Positions 25,615-34,202 are shown, counted from the first letter of the stretch. The stretch is 64,000 bases of DNA from Streptomyces zingiberis (GCF_012034935.1 NZ_JAATEN010000011.1:140972-204971); one strand, 5' to 3'. Notes: a model not told the origin generated them from the sequence alone. Program-made: numbers and translations.

Positions 25615-26445
25615 CTAGTTCATGAACATCCCCCCGTCGACGTTGATCGTCTGGCCGGTGATGTACGCGGCTTCCTCGGAGGCGAGGAAGAGCACGAGAC
25701 CGGCCACGTCGTCGGCGGTGCCGGCCCGGCCCAGCGGGATGCCGGCGACCCACTCGGCCATGAGCTCGCCCGGCTCGTAACCGCCGAGCAGCCGGCCCCA
25801 GGCGCGGTCGTTGTAGTCCCACATGTCGCTGCCGACGATGCCGGGGGAGTAGGCGTTGACGGTGATCCGGTCCTTCGCCAGTTCCTTCGCCAGGCTCTGG
25901 GTGAGTCCCACGACCCCGAACTTGCTGGCCGCGTAGTGCGGGGTGTAGATGAATCCCTGGCGGGCCTGGCCGGAGGCGGCGTTGAGGATGCGCCCGCCGC
26001 GGCCGTGTCCGCGCATGCTCGCGGCAGCGGCCCGTGCGCAGAGGAAGGTGCCGGTGGTGTTGACGGCGAGGACCCGCTGCCAGTCGGCGAGGCTCAGTTC
26101 CTCCACCGGGCTGATGGTGATCACGCCGGCGTTGTTCACGAGGACGTCCACGCCGTCCCCGGCCCGGTCGGCGAGGCCGAAGGCGCGGTCCACGTCCTCC
26201 TCGGAGGTGATGTCCGCGCGGACGCCGAGCGCGCTGCCCTGCGGGTACCGGGCGGCGACCTGCTCGGCCGCCTCCTCGACCGCCGCGGACAGATCGAGCA
26301 TCACGACGTTCGCGCCCTCATGTGCGAATCGCGCGGCCAGCCCGAGCCCGATGCCCTGGGCGGCCCCGGTGACGACGACGCTCCTGCCGTCGAACCGGCG
26401 CTGTTCCCGGAACCGTGCGGTACCGGCTGAATCAGTGGTGACCAT
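25615..26445 (-). CDS. short-chain dehydrogenase (acetoin/sorbitol dehydrogenase-like)
   Basis: A 276-residue classical SDR and first gene of the sugar operon. TGAAQGIGLGLA (cofactor), MLDLS (acidic end of strand 2, NAD preference), NNAGVI, AASGQARQGF with YAASK as catalytic residues, and PGIVGSDMWDYNDRAW plus GQTINVDGGMFMN. The substrate loop is like meso-butanediol/glucitol dehydrogenases. GAGGAC lies upstream of the ATG at 26445. A second dehydrogenase (16986) closes the same gene set, so two oxidations of one polyol or of stereoisomers may be needed. Confidence 0.88.
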   Translation of the reverse strand: MVTTDSAGTARFREQRRFDGRSVVVTGAAQGIGLGLAARFAHEGANVVMLDLSAAVEEAAEQVAARYPQGSALGVRADITSEEDVDRAFGLADRAGDGVDVLVNNAGVITISPVEELSLADWQRVLAVNTTGTFLCARAAAASMRGHGRGGRILNAASGQARQGFIYTPHYAASKFGVVGLTQSLAKELAKDRITVNAYSPGIVGSDMWDYNDRAWGRLLGGYEPGELMAEWVAGIPLGRAGTADDVAGLVLFLASEEAAYITGQTINVDGGMFMN

Positions 26446-26575
26446 GTGGATCGTCCTCGATGGCTGGACCGTGGATCCCGCATCCGACGGGGTCTCACGC
26501 CCACGGCCGGGAGGCGCGACGGGCGGGAGGGGCGGGAACGGGTGGGCTGCCGGCGGTGGACGACGCCGAGCGGCC

Positions 26576-26639
26576 GAATAGCTATTCACGAATGAATCGT
26601 GACGCTCATCATGCTGGGCGTGTTTCGGCCACGTGTCAA
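26576..26639 (-). promoter_or_regulatory. promoter and proposed SorC operator of the SDR/ABC operon
   Basis: TTGACA (26639 to 26634), 17-base spacer, CAGCAT (26616 to 26611). Downstream of the expected start are CACGA-N5-TCGTG (26587-26601) and the perfect 12-base palindrome GAATAGCTATTC (26576-26587). Placement is as expected for a repressor. The best copy of the three related sites. Confidence 0.65.
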
Positions 26640-27390
26640 TAGGGTGAATCGATGCCGTCGGAACACCTGTCCCGCGTCCTCCGCCGCCGCGACCGGGCCG
26701 GTGGTCGGGGCGGCGATGGCGGAGGGCGGCGCCGGCCGGTCCCGCCGCCCGGAAAGCCTTGCCTGAGCAGCACATTTCTGTCGGCGAAGGGGTGACGGCC
26801 CGCCGAGGTCCGGTGCGTGTGGGCCGGGCGCCGGAGGCCCGGCGGGCGGCCCGGGGCGGGCCCGGTGGGGCCGGCTGCCCGGTCGTCCCGTCGCCGATCC
26901 CCGGGTGAGTGGCCAGAACTGGACGATGGGGGAGGCGGGTGCGCGGGGGTGCGCGCGGGATGCCGGGGTGCCGAGGCCGGGAAATGGGGGCGGTGGGGAG
27001 CCCGGGACGGGCGGCGGCCCGGGCGTGGTGCCGGGTGGTGGTGCCGGGTGGTGGTGAAGCGGGATGGATGCGGGGTGCCGGTGGCGGCGAAAGGCCGATC
27101 CCCGAGGGGCGAGTGGTGGCGTGGCGGATTCCTCGCGGTCGGCCCGGCCGCGGGCACCCTCTGGGGGCGGCCGTTACGGCTGCCGTGACCGGCCTTGCGG
27201 CCTCTGTGGCGCCCGGCGCCGGCCGCCGGCGGCCGCGAAGCGCCCCGAGGTGTTCCGGGCGGGGATCCGCCCGGGGTGAACCGGGCGATGCCGGCGGCGG
27301 AGGCGACCGGGCCTTCGCCGTGCCGGGCAGGCGGGGGAAGGCCCGAAGTGGGTGTGGCCTGAACCGTGAGGATGTCCGGACAGGCGGGAA
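26640..27390. other. gene-poor GC-rich region
   Basis: About 750 bases without a supportable gene. Open frames on both strands are proline/arginine- or glycine-rich and lack family matches and ribosome sites. GGTGGTG-type short repeats occur near 27020-27055. No operator or RNA gene seen. Confidence 0.5.
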
Positions 27391-27415
27391 CCCCGGCCCG
27401 TTGTCCGGGCCGGGG
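27391..27415 (-). terminator. terminator of the first peptidoglycan-binding protein gene
   Basis: Perfect 10-base arms (27391-27400 and 27406-27415), 5-base loop, about 67 bases downstream of the stop at 27482. Confidence 0.6.
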
Positions 27416-27481
27416 TCGGGATCGGGCGGTCGCGTCGGCGTGGAGCGCCGGTCCGCGGCGGGCGTGCCGCCGGAAAGGGGC

Positions 27482-27895
27482 TCAGGTCCGGTAGCAGACG
27501 TAGGTTCGCAGGGCGGGCCATGTGGCGCTGCCGACGATACCGTCGGTCGCGAGCTGGTAACCGTATGTCGTGTTCATCATGGTCTGGAACCGTTTGGCGG
27601 CGGCTCGGGAGTTGCTTCCGAAGACGCCGTCGATCGTGCCGGGGTCGAAACCGGCGCGCTTGAGCAGGCACTGGGCCTCGATCCCGGCCGTCGTCACCAC
27701 GGTGGACCCCGGAACGACCGTGGTGCCGCTGTAGTGCCCCGCGTACGCGTAGGGCTCCGAGACGGAGTATCTGCAGCTGTATGCCTGGGCGGTGGTGCCG
27801 GCGGTGGTGGCGGTGGTGGCGAAGGCGGCGGGCGCGGTGACGGCGCCGGTGATCAGGGTGGCGGCCGTCAACGCCGTCGCAACGCTTCTGCGCAT
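27482..27895 (-). CDS. secreted peptidoglycan-binding domain protein (paralogue 1)
   Basis: A 137-residue exported protein. Signal peptide RRSVATALTAATLITGAVT to AFA (about residue 27). After a short Ser/Tyr-rich segment with a Cys (SCRYSV) comes one PG_binding_1 domain: IEAQCLLKRAGFDPGTIDGV, FGSNSRAAAKRFQ, TDGIVGSATWPAL. There is no catalytic domain, so it probably binds cell wall as an accessory or structural protein. The ATG at 27895 follows GAGACGAG. Closely related to the genes at 28126 and 33754. Confidence 0.9.
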   Translation of the reverse strand: MRRSVATALTAATLITGAVTAPAAFATTATTAGTTAQAYSCRYSVSEPYAYAGHYSGTTVVPGSTVVTTAGIEAQCLLKRAGFDPGTIDGVFGSNSRAAAKRFQTMMNTTYGYQLATDGIVGSATWPALRTYVCYRT

Positions 27896-28125
27896 GTCGT
27901 CTCGTCTCTCTCGTGTCGTGGTCCGGCCGCGTGCCCGCCGGTCAACTGCGCCTGGTGGCGGGTCCTTCGGCTCGGGGCGGCCGGTCTGCCGGTGGGCGGG
28001 CGGAACCCCGGCGCCGTCGGCGACGGCGACCGCGGGCTCCGCTTCCGGCTGCGCCGTCCTCCCGGTGCGGCCACACCGGGGCGTTCCCGGGCAAAGGGCT
28101 CCGAACCGTGGGCGGCGACGGCCGT

Positions 28126-28524
28126 TCAGGCGTTGTACTCGGCGTACCACCGCAGGGCGGGCCAGGTCTCCTGGCCGATGATGCCGTCGATGGCGATGTT
28201 GTAGCCGAACGCGTTGTTCATCAGGGTCTGGAAGCGCCGGGTGGCGGCCCGCGAGTTGGACCCGAAGACCCCGTCGATCGTGCCGGGGTCGAACTTCGCC
28301 CGCTTGAGCAGGCACTGGGCCTCGATCCCGGCGTTCGACACCCCGCCGGAGCTCGGAACGACGGTGTTGCCGCTGTAGTAGCCGGCATAGGCCCTGCCGC
28401 CCGATACGGAGTAGTGACAGGTGTACGCCTGGGCGGTGGTGGTGCCGGCGAAGGCCGCGGGCGCGGTGAGGGTGCCGGCGATCAGCGTCGCGGCCGTCAG
28501 GGCCACGGCGAGGTCTCTGCGCAA
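28126..28524 (-). CDS. secreted peptidoglycan-binding domain protein (paralogue 2)
   Basis: A 132-residue paralogue of the flanking gene. I start it at the TTG at 28524 because the peptide LRRDLAVALTAATLIAGTLT then aligns with MRRSVATALTAATL of paralogue 1, and GAGAAACGAG precedes it. Signal peptide to AFA, one Cys in YTCHYS, then PG_binding_1 with IEAQCLLKRAKFDPGTIDGV, FGSNSRAATRRFQ and IDGIIGQETWPAL. Its 5' region shares long stretches with that of paralogue 3 (33754), so the two arose by duplication including the promoter. Confidence 0.88.
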   Translation of the reverse strand: MRRDLAVALTAATLIAGTLTAPAAFAGTTTAQAYTCHYSVSGGRAYAGYYSGNTVVPSSGGVSNAGIEAQCLLKRAKFDPGTIDGVFGSNSRAATRRFQTLMNNAFGYNIAIDGIIGQETWPALRWYAEYNA

Positions 28525-28689
28525 GGTCGTCTCGTTTCTCTCGGGCCGTGATCCGGCGGTGGTCACCGCGGGCCGGCCGCTCCTCGGGGCACGTGTTCCG
28601 GTCGTGCGGGGCCCGGGCGCCGTGGCTCCCGTGTCCCCGGGGTCGGGCGACCCGGCTCCCCGCGGGGGCGAGGTGCGCCCACCGCGGTC

Positions 28690-28789
28690 CTCAGGCTGTG
28701 ATGTGCGGCCCTGCCGCCGCCACCTTTTCGATCAGGTGCGAAAGGACGGCCGCGGGCCCGGCCGGAGCGGGCGGCGGGAGCCGGGGCCG
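28690..28789 (-). repeat. 100-base upstream repeat, copy 1
   Basis: About 90% identical, by eye, to 34203-34302. Both lie upstream of peptidoglycan-binding paralogues 2 and 3. The core is CCTTTTCG-N8-CGAAAGG, an imperfect inverted repeat that could be a shared operator. In this copy about 115 extra bases separate it from the conserved start-proximal leader. Confidence 0.75.
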
Positions 28790-28965
28790 GACGCCGGGCC
28801 GCGAGCCGTCGCGGTGACGCGCCGTGACCCCACCGGCCGCCGGCGGGGCGGGGCGGTCCGGGACCCCCGGAACGGGGCGCTTCCTCCTCCCGTGGCGTGC
28901 CGGGGCGCGCCGTGCCGCGGCGGCGCTCCGACGACCAGGAAATTCGACGTCCTCGTCCGCAACCG

Positions 28966-29015
28966 TTGACACGGGAGGCCGCCCTGCCCATTCTTTCCCT
29001 ATCGATCGATAGGGA
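28966..29015 (+). promoter_or_regulatory. promoter and TetR-type operator of the nitrilase operon
   Basis: TTGACA (28966-28971), 17-base spacer, CATTCT (28989-28994). A perfect 20-base palindrome centred on ATCGATCGAT covers 28996-29015 and overlaps the expected transcription start and the ribosome-site region. The operon encodes a TetR regulator (31836), the obvious candidate binder (inference). Confidence 0.7.
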
Positions 29016-29022
29016 GGTAGCC

Positions 29023-30489
29023 GTGACCGAACATACCGGTCAGAACGACAGCCGGCTGGAGGAGCTCGGTTACCGACAGCAACTGCGTCGGGGCCTGGGG
29101 ATCTGGTCCACCTTCTCCGTCGGCGTGACGACCGTGGCGCCCGTCGTCGGGCTGTACGCGATCTTCTCGCTCGGCTCTCTGCTGAGCGGTCCCGCGTGGC
29201 TGTGGATGCTGCTCGTCAGCCTCGTCGCGCAACTGCTCGTGGTCGTCGTCTACGCGGAGCTGGCCTCGGAGTTCCCGGTGGCCGGCGGGCCGTACCAGTG
29301 GGTGCGGCGGCTGATCGGACCGCGCGCCGCCTGGTTCACCGGCGTCGTCTACATCTCCGCGGTGACCGCCGCGCTCACCACGGTCGCGTACCTGGCGGCA
29401 CCCTGGCTGGGGCTGCTGTTCACCGGCCGTGAGCCGCACGGGCCGGCCCGCTACCTCGTCTCGGCCGGCCTGCTGGCCCTCGCGCTGGCCGTCAACGCGT
29501 CCGGTGTGAAGATCATGAGTCTCGTCGTGCTCGGGGGCCTCGGAGCCGAGATCATCGGCTCCATCGCCGTCGGGCTGGCCCTCCTGTTCTTCTTCCGGGT
29601 GCAGGACTTCTCCGTGCTGTTCCAGACGTTCGGCGCGCCGGCCGCCGCCGGGAACTCCACCGGCGCGGCGCTCCTGGCCACGCTCGCCGTCTGCGGATGG
29701 GCCTTCGTCGGTTTCGACTCCAGCGCCTCGGTCGCCGAGGAGACCAAGGGCGCCGTGAGGAACGTGCCGCGCGCGATGGTCAGGGCCACCGCGGTGGTCG
29801 GTGGCGCGGTGGTGCTGGTCGCCATAGCCGTCATGCTGGCCACGCGGGACCTGGGGGCCGTCGTCCGCGGGGAAACCGCCGACCCGGTCACGCCGACGGT
29901 CATCGGCTCGTTCGGATCCTGGTCGGAGAAGCCGTTCCTGGCCGTCGTCGTGGTGACCTTCCTGGCCTGTCTCGTCTCCATGCAGGCCTATCTGGGCCGT
30001 ATCACCTTCGGCCTGGCCCGGGACGGCATGCTGCCCGCGTCGGGGAGACTGGCCTCCGTCACCGGCCGTGGCCGGGTGCCGCTGGCCGCCATGACGGCCG
30101 TCAGCGCCGCCGCCGCGGCCGGACTGCTCCTCGGCCTGAACGACGGGGCGATCGGCACCATGATCACCTTCGGGACGGGCGGGCTGTACATCACCTTCCT
30201 CATCGTGGTCTCCGCCGCCCTGTTCGCCCGCCTCACCGGGCGCTGGCGCCCCGCGGGAACGGTGCGACTCGGCCGCAAGGGCCTGGTCGTCAACGTCCTG
30301 GCCTTCTGCTGGCTCGCGTTCGAGACCGTCAACATCGCCTGGCCCCGCGCGATCCTCGCGCCGCCCGGCGCGCCTGCCTGGCAGATCTGGGCGGTCGTGT
30401 GGGTGTTCGCCGCGATCATCTGCTGCGCCGGCCTCCACCTCGCGCTGGCCCGCCCGCTCGACAAGGTCCGTACCGGCGGGACGCCGTGA
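29023..30489 (+). CDS. APC-superfamily amino acid/amine permease
   Basis: A 488-residue membrane protein with about 12 membrane segments. The amino acid-polyamine-organocation signature GIWSTFSVGVTTVAPVVG lies near residue 27, then ELASEFPVAGGPYQWVRRL, and GFDSSASVAEETKGAVRNVP (about residue 240), a typical APC loop. The GTG at 29023 has GGGAGG 6 bases upstream, just after the palindromic operator. First gene of an operon with a small membrane protein, a nitrilase and a TetR regulator. It probably imports the nitrile, amide or amine handled by the nitrilase. Confidence 0.92.
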   Translation: MTEHTGQNDSRLEELGYRQQLRRGLGIWSTFSVGVTTVAPVVGLYAIFSLGSLLSGPAWLWMLLVSLVAQLLVVVVYAELASEFPVAGGPYQWVRRLIGPRAAWFTGVVYISAVTAALTTVAYLAAPWLGLLFTGREPHGPARYLVSAGLLALALAVNASGVKIMSLVVLGGLGAEIIGSIAVGLALLFFFRVQDFSVLFQTFGAPAAAGNSTGAALLATLAVCGWAFVGFDSSASVAEETKGAVRNVPRAMVRATAVVGGAVVLVAIAVMLATRDLGAVVRGETADPVTPTVIGSFGSWSEKPFLAVVVVTFLACLVSMQAYLGRITFGLARDGMLPASGRLASVTGRGRVPLAAMTAVSAAAAAGLLLGLNDGAIGTMITFGTGGLYITFLIVVSAALFARLTGRWRPAGTVRLGRKGLVVNVLAFCWLAFETVNIAWPRAILAPPGAPAWQIWAVVWVFAAIICCAGLHLALARPLDKVRTGGTP

Positions 30490-30872
30490 ACGACGTGGGC
30501 GTCCTCGGCGCCGGCGGGCTCGTCCTGCTCGCGATCGGCGGCTGGTCCGGGCTTCTCCTCTATGTCTCCCTCGCCAGGCCGAAGGGGTGGGCCGGCATCA
30601 AGGAGTGGACGCGGCTGCGGCAGGGGCACGTGGACGCCCTGATCATCGGCGCCGTCCTCGTCGCGGCCGACACGCTCGCCGCCGTCGATTCCGTCACCGC
30701 GGCGGTGCTGCTGGCCACCGGGTACTACACGGCGATCTCCACCGGCGCCCTCGCCTGGTGGCCGGACCTGCCGTCCCGCACCCCCTGGGCGGCCCGCGTC
30801 GACCTCATCTGTTTCACCGCGTTCTCGGCCGCCTGGACCTGGGTCGCCGCACGCGCCGTCACCGGCTGGTAA
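30486..30872 (+). CDS. small integral membrane protein
   Basis: A 128-residue hydrophobic protein with about four membrane segments (VLGAGGLVLLAIGGWSGLLL, ALIIGAVLVAADTLA, AAVLLATGYYTAI, LICFTAFSAAWTWVAARAV). The GTG overlaps the permease stop (GTGA), and the next gene begins 14 bases after its TAA, so it is firmly inside the operon. I do not recognise the family. It may be a permease accessory subunit. Confidence 0.75.
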   Translation: MNDVGVLGAGGLVLLAIGGWSGLLLYVSLARPKGWAGIKEWTRLRQGHVDALIIGAVLVAADTLAAVDSVTAAVLLATGYYTAISTGALAWWPDLPSRTPWAARVDLICFTAFSAAWTWVAARAVTGW

Positions 30873-30886
30873 GGAGCACTCTCCCC

Positions 30887-31831
30887 ATGACCCGTATCTG
30901 CGTCGTCCAGCGGCCGCCGCACCTCCTCGACCTCGACGCCGGCACCGAGGCGGCCGTGGGCCACATCGCCGAGGCGGCGGCGCTCGGCGCGGACCTGGCC
31001 GTCTTTCCGGAAACCTGGCTGGGTGGCTATCCGGCCTGGGTGTTCGGGCTCGCCGGCTGGAACGACGCCACGGCCCGCCACTGGTTCCGGCGGCTGGTCG
31101 AGGCCTCCGCCACGGCCGACGGCGACCACATGCGCGCCCTGCGCCGGGCCGCGGCCACCCACGGCGTCAGCGTGGTCATCGGCTTCAACGAGCGGAGCAG
31201 ACCTGACTCGGCCACCCTGTACAACAGCGCCGCCACCATCGGCCCCGACGGCGAACTGCTGGGCGTTCACCGCAAGCTGCTCCCCACCCACGCCGAACGC
31301 CTGGTGTGGACCCCGGGCGACGCCCACGGTCTGCGCGCGCACCGGACCCCGGCCGGCCGGGTCGGCAGCCTGATCTGCTGGGAGCACTGGCATCCGATTG
31401 CCCGGCACGCGCTGCACCACGGTGACGAGCAGATCCACGTCGCCCTCTGGCCCGACCTGCCGGAAGCCCACCGGCTGGCCTCGCGCTCCTACGCCTTCGA
31501 GGGCCGGTGCTTCGTGGTCGCCGCCGCGACCTGGCTGCCGGTGGCCGACGTCCCGGAGGAGCTCAGGGAGGCGTACGCCCGCGGAGCCGGCGCGGAGGCC
31601 GGGCCCGGCGCCGGGGGTGAGAGGGGAACCGAGGCGTTCTTCCCCGGTGGCTCGGGGGTCGTCGGCCCCGATGGCGAGTGGCGCACCGGTCCGGTCCTGG
31701 GCCCGGCGATGGTCGTGGCGGACCTCGACCTGGCGGAGACCGTCTCCTACAAGCACGACCTCGACGTCACCGGCCACTACGACCGCCCCGACCTTCTCCG
31801 GTGGTCGGTGCAGGAGGCGCGGATACGCTGA
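30887..31831 (+). CDS. nitrilase
   Basis: A 314-residue carbon-nitrogen hydrolase of the true nitrilase branch. Catalytic triad: Glu in VFPETWLGGYP (about residue 44), Lys in GVHRKLLPTHAER (about 130), Cys in SLICWEHWHPIAR (about 165). AAGGAG lies 10 bases before the ATG. Converts a nitrile to carboxylate and ammonia in the cytoplasm. The permease upstream and the TetR regulator downstream (4-base gap) suggest an inducible uptake-and-hydrolysis operon. Substrate (aryl- or aliphatic nitrile) unknown. Confidence 0.93.
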   Translation: MTRICVVQRPPHLLDLDAGTEAAVGHIAEAAALGADLAVFPETWLGGYPAWVFGLAGWNDATARHWFRRLVEASATADGDHMRALRRAAATHGVSVVIGFNERSRPDSATLYNSAATIGPDGELLGVHRKLLPTHAERLVWTPGDAHGLRAHRTPAGRVGSLICWEHWHPIARHALHHGDEQIHVALWPDLPEAHRLASRSYAFEGRCFVVAAATWLPVADVPEELREAYARGAGAEAGPGAGGERGTEAFFPGGSGVVGPDGEWRTGPVLGPAMVVADLDLAETVSYKHDLDVTGHYDRPDLLRWSVQEARIR

Positions 31832-31835
31832 CGGG

Positions 31836-32561
31836 ATGCCGCGCACCGACAAGATCACCAGCAGCACGCGCCGGCGCATCCTGACGGAGGCCGCGCTGCT
31901 GTTCCGCCGCCACGGCTACCGGGGCACCTCCACCCGTCAGATCGCCGAGGCGGTGGGCGTCAAGCAGCCCTCCCTGTTCCACCATTTCGCGAACAAGCAG
32001 TCGATCCTGGAGGAGTTGCTGGCGATCAGCCTCGACCCCTCCCTCGCCGAGGCGCGGGAGGCGGTGACCGCGGAGGGCCCGGTGGCCCGGCGGCTGTACG
32101 ACTACGTCCTGTGGGACCTCACCACCCTGCACCGGCTGCCCTTCGCGCTCTCCGGGATCTACGCCCACGACGTGCTGCAGGAGCCGGCCCTGGCCCCGTG
32201 GGGCGCCAAACTCGAAGCGCTCTACGCCGCCCTGCGCGACCTCATCGGGCAGGGTGTGCGCAGCGGGGAGTTCCGGCCGGTCGCACCCGGTCTCGGCCAG
32301 GCGATGGTGGCCGGGGTGACCCTCTCCCACATCGACTACGCGGCCGGCCACACCGGCGGTGATCCCGACGAACTCGGCGCGGCCGGAGCCGCGTTCATCC
32401 TCGGCGGCCTGATGCGTGACCCGGAGGCGCTGGACCGCCTGGTGGCTGACGCAGGACCCCGCGCCGGGGCTCCGCCCGCCGGCGCCGGCCCGCACCGCCG
32501 GGCAGGCGGCGACGGGCCCGGCGGGGCAAGCGTCCCGTCCGGCCGCGCGCGTTCTGCCTGA
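31836..32561 (+). CDS. TetR-family transcriptional regulator
   Basis: A 241-residue repressor-type protein. The N-terminal TetR helix-turn-helix is RRRILTEAALLFRRHGYRG..TRQIAEAVGVKQPSLFHHFANK (residues 12-57). The C-terminal ligand domain is divergent and ends in a Pro/Ala-rich tail. The ATG follows the nitrilase stop by 4 bases. Probably binds the perfect 20-base palindrome at 28996-29015 and so autoregulates the operon. Confidence 0.93.
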   Translation: MPRTDKITSSTRRRILTEAALLFRRHGYRGTSTRQIAEAVGVKQPSLFHHFANKQSILEELLAISLDPSLAEAREAVTAEGPVARRLYDYVLWDLTTLHRLPFALSGIYAHDVLQEPALAPWGAKLEALYAALRDLIGQGVRSGEFRPVAPGLGQAMVAGVTLSHIDYAAGHTGGDPDELGAAGAAFILGGLMRDPEALDRLVADAGPRAGAPPAGAGPHRRAGGDGPGGASVPSGRARSA

Positions 32562-32572
32562 CCGCCCGCGTT

Positions 32573-32621
32573 CCGTCCGGCCGCCCGGGTCCGGCCGCGC
32601 CGTCTCCGGGCGGCCGGACGG
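32573..32621. terminator. terminator between TetR and DUF4328 genes
   Basis: Perfect 16-base arms (32573-32588, 32606-32621) with a 17-base loop, starting 12 bases after the TetR stop; the opposite gene ends at 32773. Confidence 0.8.
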
Positions 32622-32772
32622 GTGGGCGCCGGGCGGGAGCTGTCCGCCCGGTCCGGGCGGACACCGCGACCGCGCCGCACGCGGGAGGGCGGGCCGGCCT
32701 GCGGGGGTAGGCGACCCGGCGGGTCCGGAGGGATCCGGGCCCGCCGGGGCCGTGCGGCCGGGAGGCCACGTG

Positions 32773-33465
32773 TCACGCGGCGGTGTACAGGTCCGCTTCC
32801 CTGCGGTGCTGCATCGCCGTCAGGCGGTGGACGAAGACGATCGCCAGCACCCCGGCCGCGATGTCGACGACGTCGACGGCCATCAGCAGGGTGAGTGTCT
32901 TCTCGACCGCGCCCGGCTCCTCGACCACGGTGTACAGCGCGCTCGCCACGATCCCGAAGTTGACGGAGGTGACCCACAGCAGCCACCAGATGTTGACGAG
33001 CGCTGTCGACGTCCGCCTCGTGGCGGAGAGGTGGTGTCCCGGTTCGCTCGCGGCCCAGGTGTCGAGGGCGATCCGGTGCGGGAACCACAGGGAGACGACC
33101 GGCACGAGCCAGCCCCACACCGCCCACTCGGAGGCCATGCTGTGGGCGTAGGGCGCGACGACCTCGGTGTTGACCCGCATGCGATAGAACCAGACGATGA
33201 ACGCGACCGCGCAGACGAGGAGGGTCGTCCCCTGGACGAGTGAGGCGAACTCGTGCCAGTACGCGGCCTGCTCGTACTCCTGGTCGGAGACCGCGTCGGA
33301 GCCCTGGTCGATCATGGTGCTCCACAGCCCGTGGAACTTCGCGGTGGACGCGATCGAGAAGAGATCGGCCACGATGACCGCGGCGAGCAGCCCCTGGACG
33401 GCCTTCGCGAGACCTCTGGGCACGCGCAGGCGGAGCCCTCCCGCCGGCGCGGTACTGATGGACAT
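32773..33465 (-). CDS. DUF4328 membrane protein
   Basis: A 230-residue protein with about six membrane segments, including GLLAAVIVADLFSIAS, TTLLVCAVAFIVWFYRM, EWAVWGWLVPVVSLWFPHRI and VDVVDIAAGVLAIVFVHRL. The WG.WLVP..SLWFP.RI stretch is characteristic of DUF4328 proteins of actinomycetes. GGGAGG lies 9 bases before the ATG at 33465. Function unknown; monocistronic. Confidence 0.82.
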   Translation of the reverse strand: MSISTAPAGGLRLRVPRGLAKAVQGLLAAVIVADLFSIASTAKFHGLWSTMIDQGSDAVSDQEYEQAAYWHEFASLVQGTTLLVCAVAFIVWFYRMRVNTEVVAPYAHSMASEWAVWGWLVPVVSLWFPHRIALDTWAASEPGHHLSATRRTSTALVNIWWLLWVTSVNFGIVASALYTVVEEPGAVEKTLTLLMAVDVVDIAAGVLAIVFVHRLTAMQHRREADLYTAA

Positions 33466-33753
33466 GGTGGGCAACCTCCCGTGAACGTGCGGCCGTTGAT
33501 CGACGGCGCACGCGGAACCTACATCGATCGCGCGCGTCCCGGCCGACGGGAGGTGGTGGTTCGGGGGGCCGTCCGGCCCACCGTGGTGCCCGATCGGGAA
33601 ACCGCGGGCGCCACGGAGTGGGAGCGGCGGCCGGGGCGGGGCCGGGAGCCGGGCCGCCGCCCCCGGTGCGCGTGGTGGCGCGCCCGTAGGCACCGGGGAG
33701 ACCCGCGGCTACGCGGAGCCGGCCGGGCGGAGGATCAGGCGCCCGCCGGCGCG

Positions 33754-34152
33754 TCACATGCCAGGTCCGCAGCACCGCAGGAAGTACCAGGTGTCGGGGC
33801 CGACGATGCCGTCGACCACCAGCATGGGGCGGTTGGCCCAGTCGTTGATGTACGTCTGGAAGTCCTTGGCGGCCGCCTTGGACTTGCTCCCGAAGACCCC
33901 GTCGATCGTGCCGGGGCTGAACCCGGCCTTCTTGAGCAGGCACTGGGCCTCGATGCCCGAACTGGACACCCCGGTCGAACTCGGGATGACGGTACTGCCG
34001 TTGTAGTGACCGGCGTACCAGTTGCCGCTCGATTCCCGGTAGGTGCAGGTGTACGCCTGGGCGGCGGTGGTGCCGGCGAAGGCCGCGGGTGCGGTGACGG
34101 TGCCGGCGATCAGCGTCGCGGCCGTCAGGGCCACGGCGAGGTTTCTGCGCAA
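33754..34152 (-). CDS. secreted peptidoglycan-binding domain protein (paralogue 3)
   Basis: A 132-residue paralogue of the genes at 27482 and 28126. TTG start at 34152 by alignment (LRRNLAVALTAATLIAGTVT), signal peptide to AFA, YTCTYRE, then PG_binding_1 with IEAQCLLKKAGFSPGTIDGV, FGSKSKAAAKDFQ, VDGIVGPDTW. It ends in the unusual tail FLRCCGPGM with two adjacent Cys not present in the paralogues. Leader and upstream repeat are shared with paralogue 2. Confidence 0.88.
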   Translation of the reverse strand: MRRNLAVALTAATLIAGTVTAPAAFAGTTAAQAYTCTYRESSGNWYAGHYNGSTVIPSSTGVSSSGIEAQCLLKKAGFSPGTIDGVFGSKSKAAAKDFQTYINDWANRPMLVVDGIVGPDTWYFLRCCGPGM

Positions 34153-34202
34153 GGTGGTCTCGTTTCTCTCGGGCCGTGATCCGGTGGTGATCACCGCGAG
34201 CC

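Noticed and set aside
16986..26445. Sulfoquinovose sulfo-transketolase pathway
   Set aside because: A split transketolase is shared, but an FGGY kinase and polyol-type SDRs are not expected there, and no sulfoquinovosidase or sulfolactaldehyde enzyme is seen.
26636..27157. 173-residue minus-strand frame rich in Pro/His/Arg
   Set aside because: Low-complexity composition, no start signal, no domain; looks like non-coding GC-rich DNA.
28525..29000. c-di-AMP (ydaO) riboswitch upstream of the peptidoglycan-binding genes
   Set aside because: Such riboswitches control cell-wall proteins in Streptomyces, but I could not find the conserved ydaO core in either upstream block.
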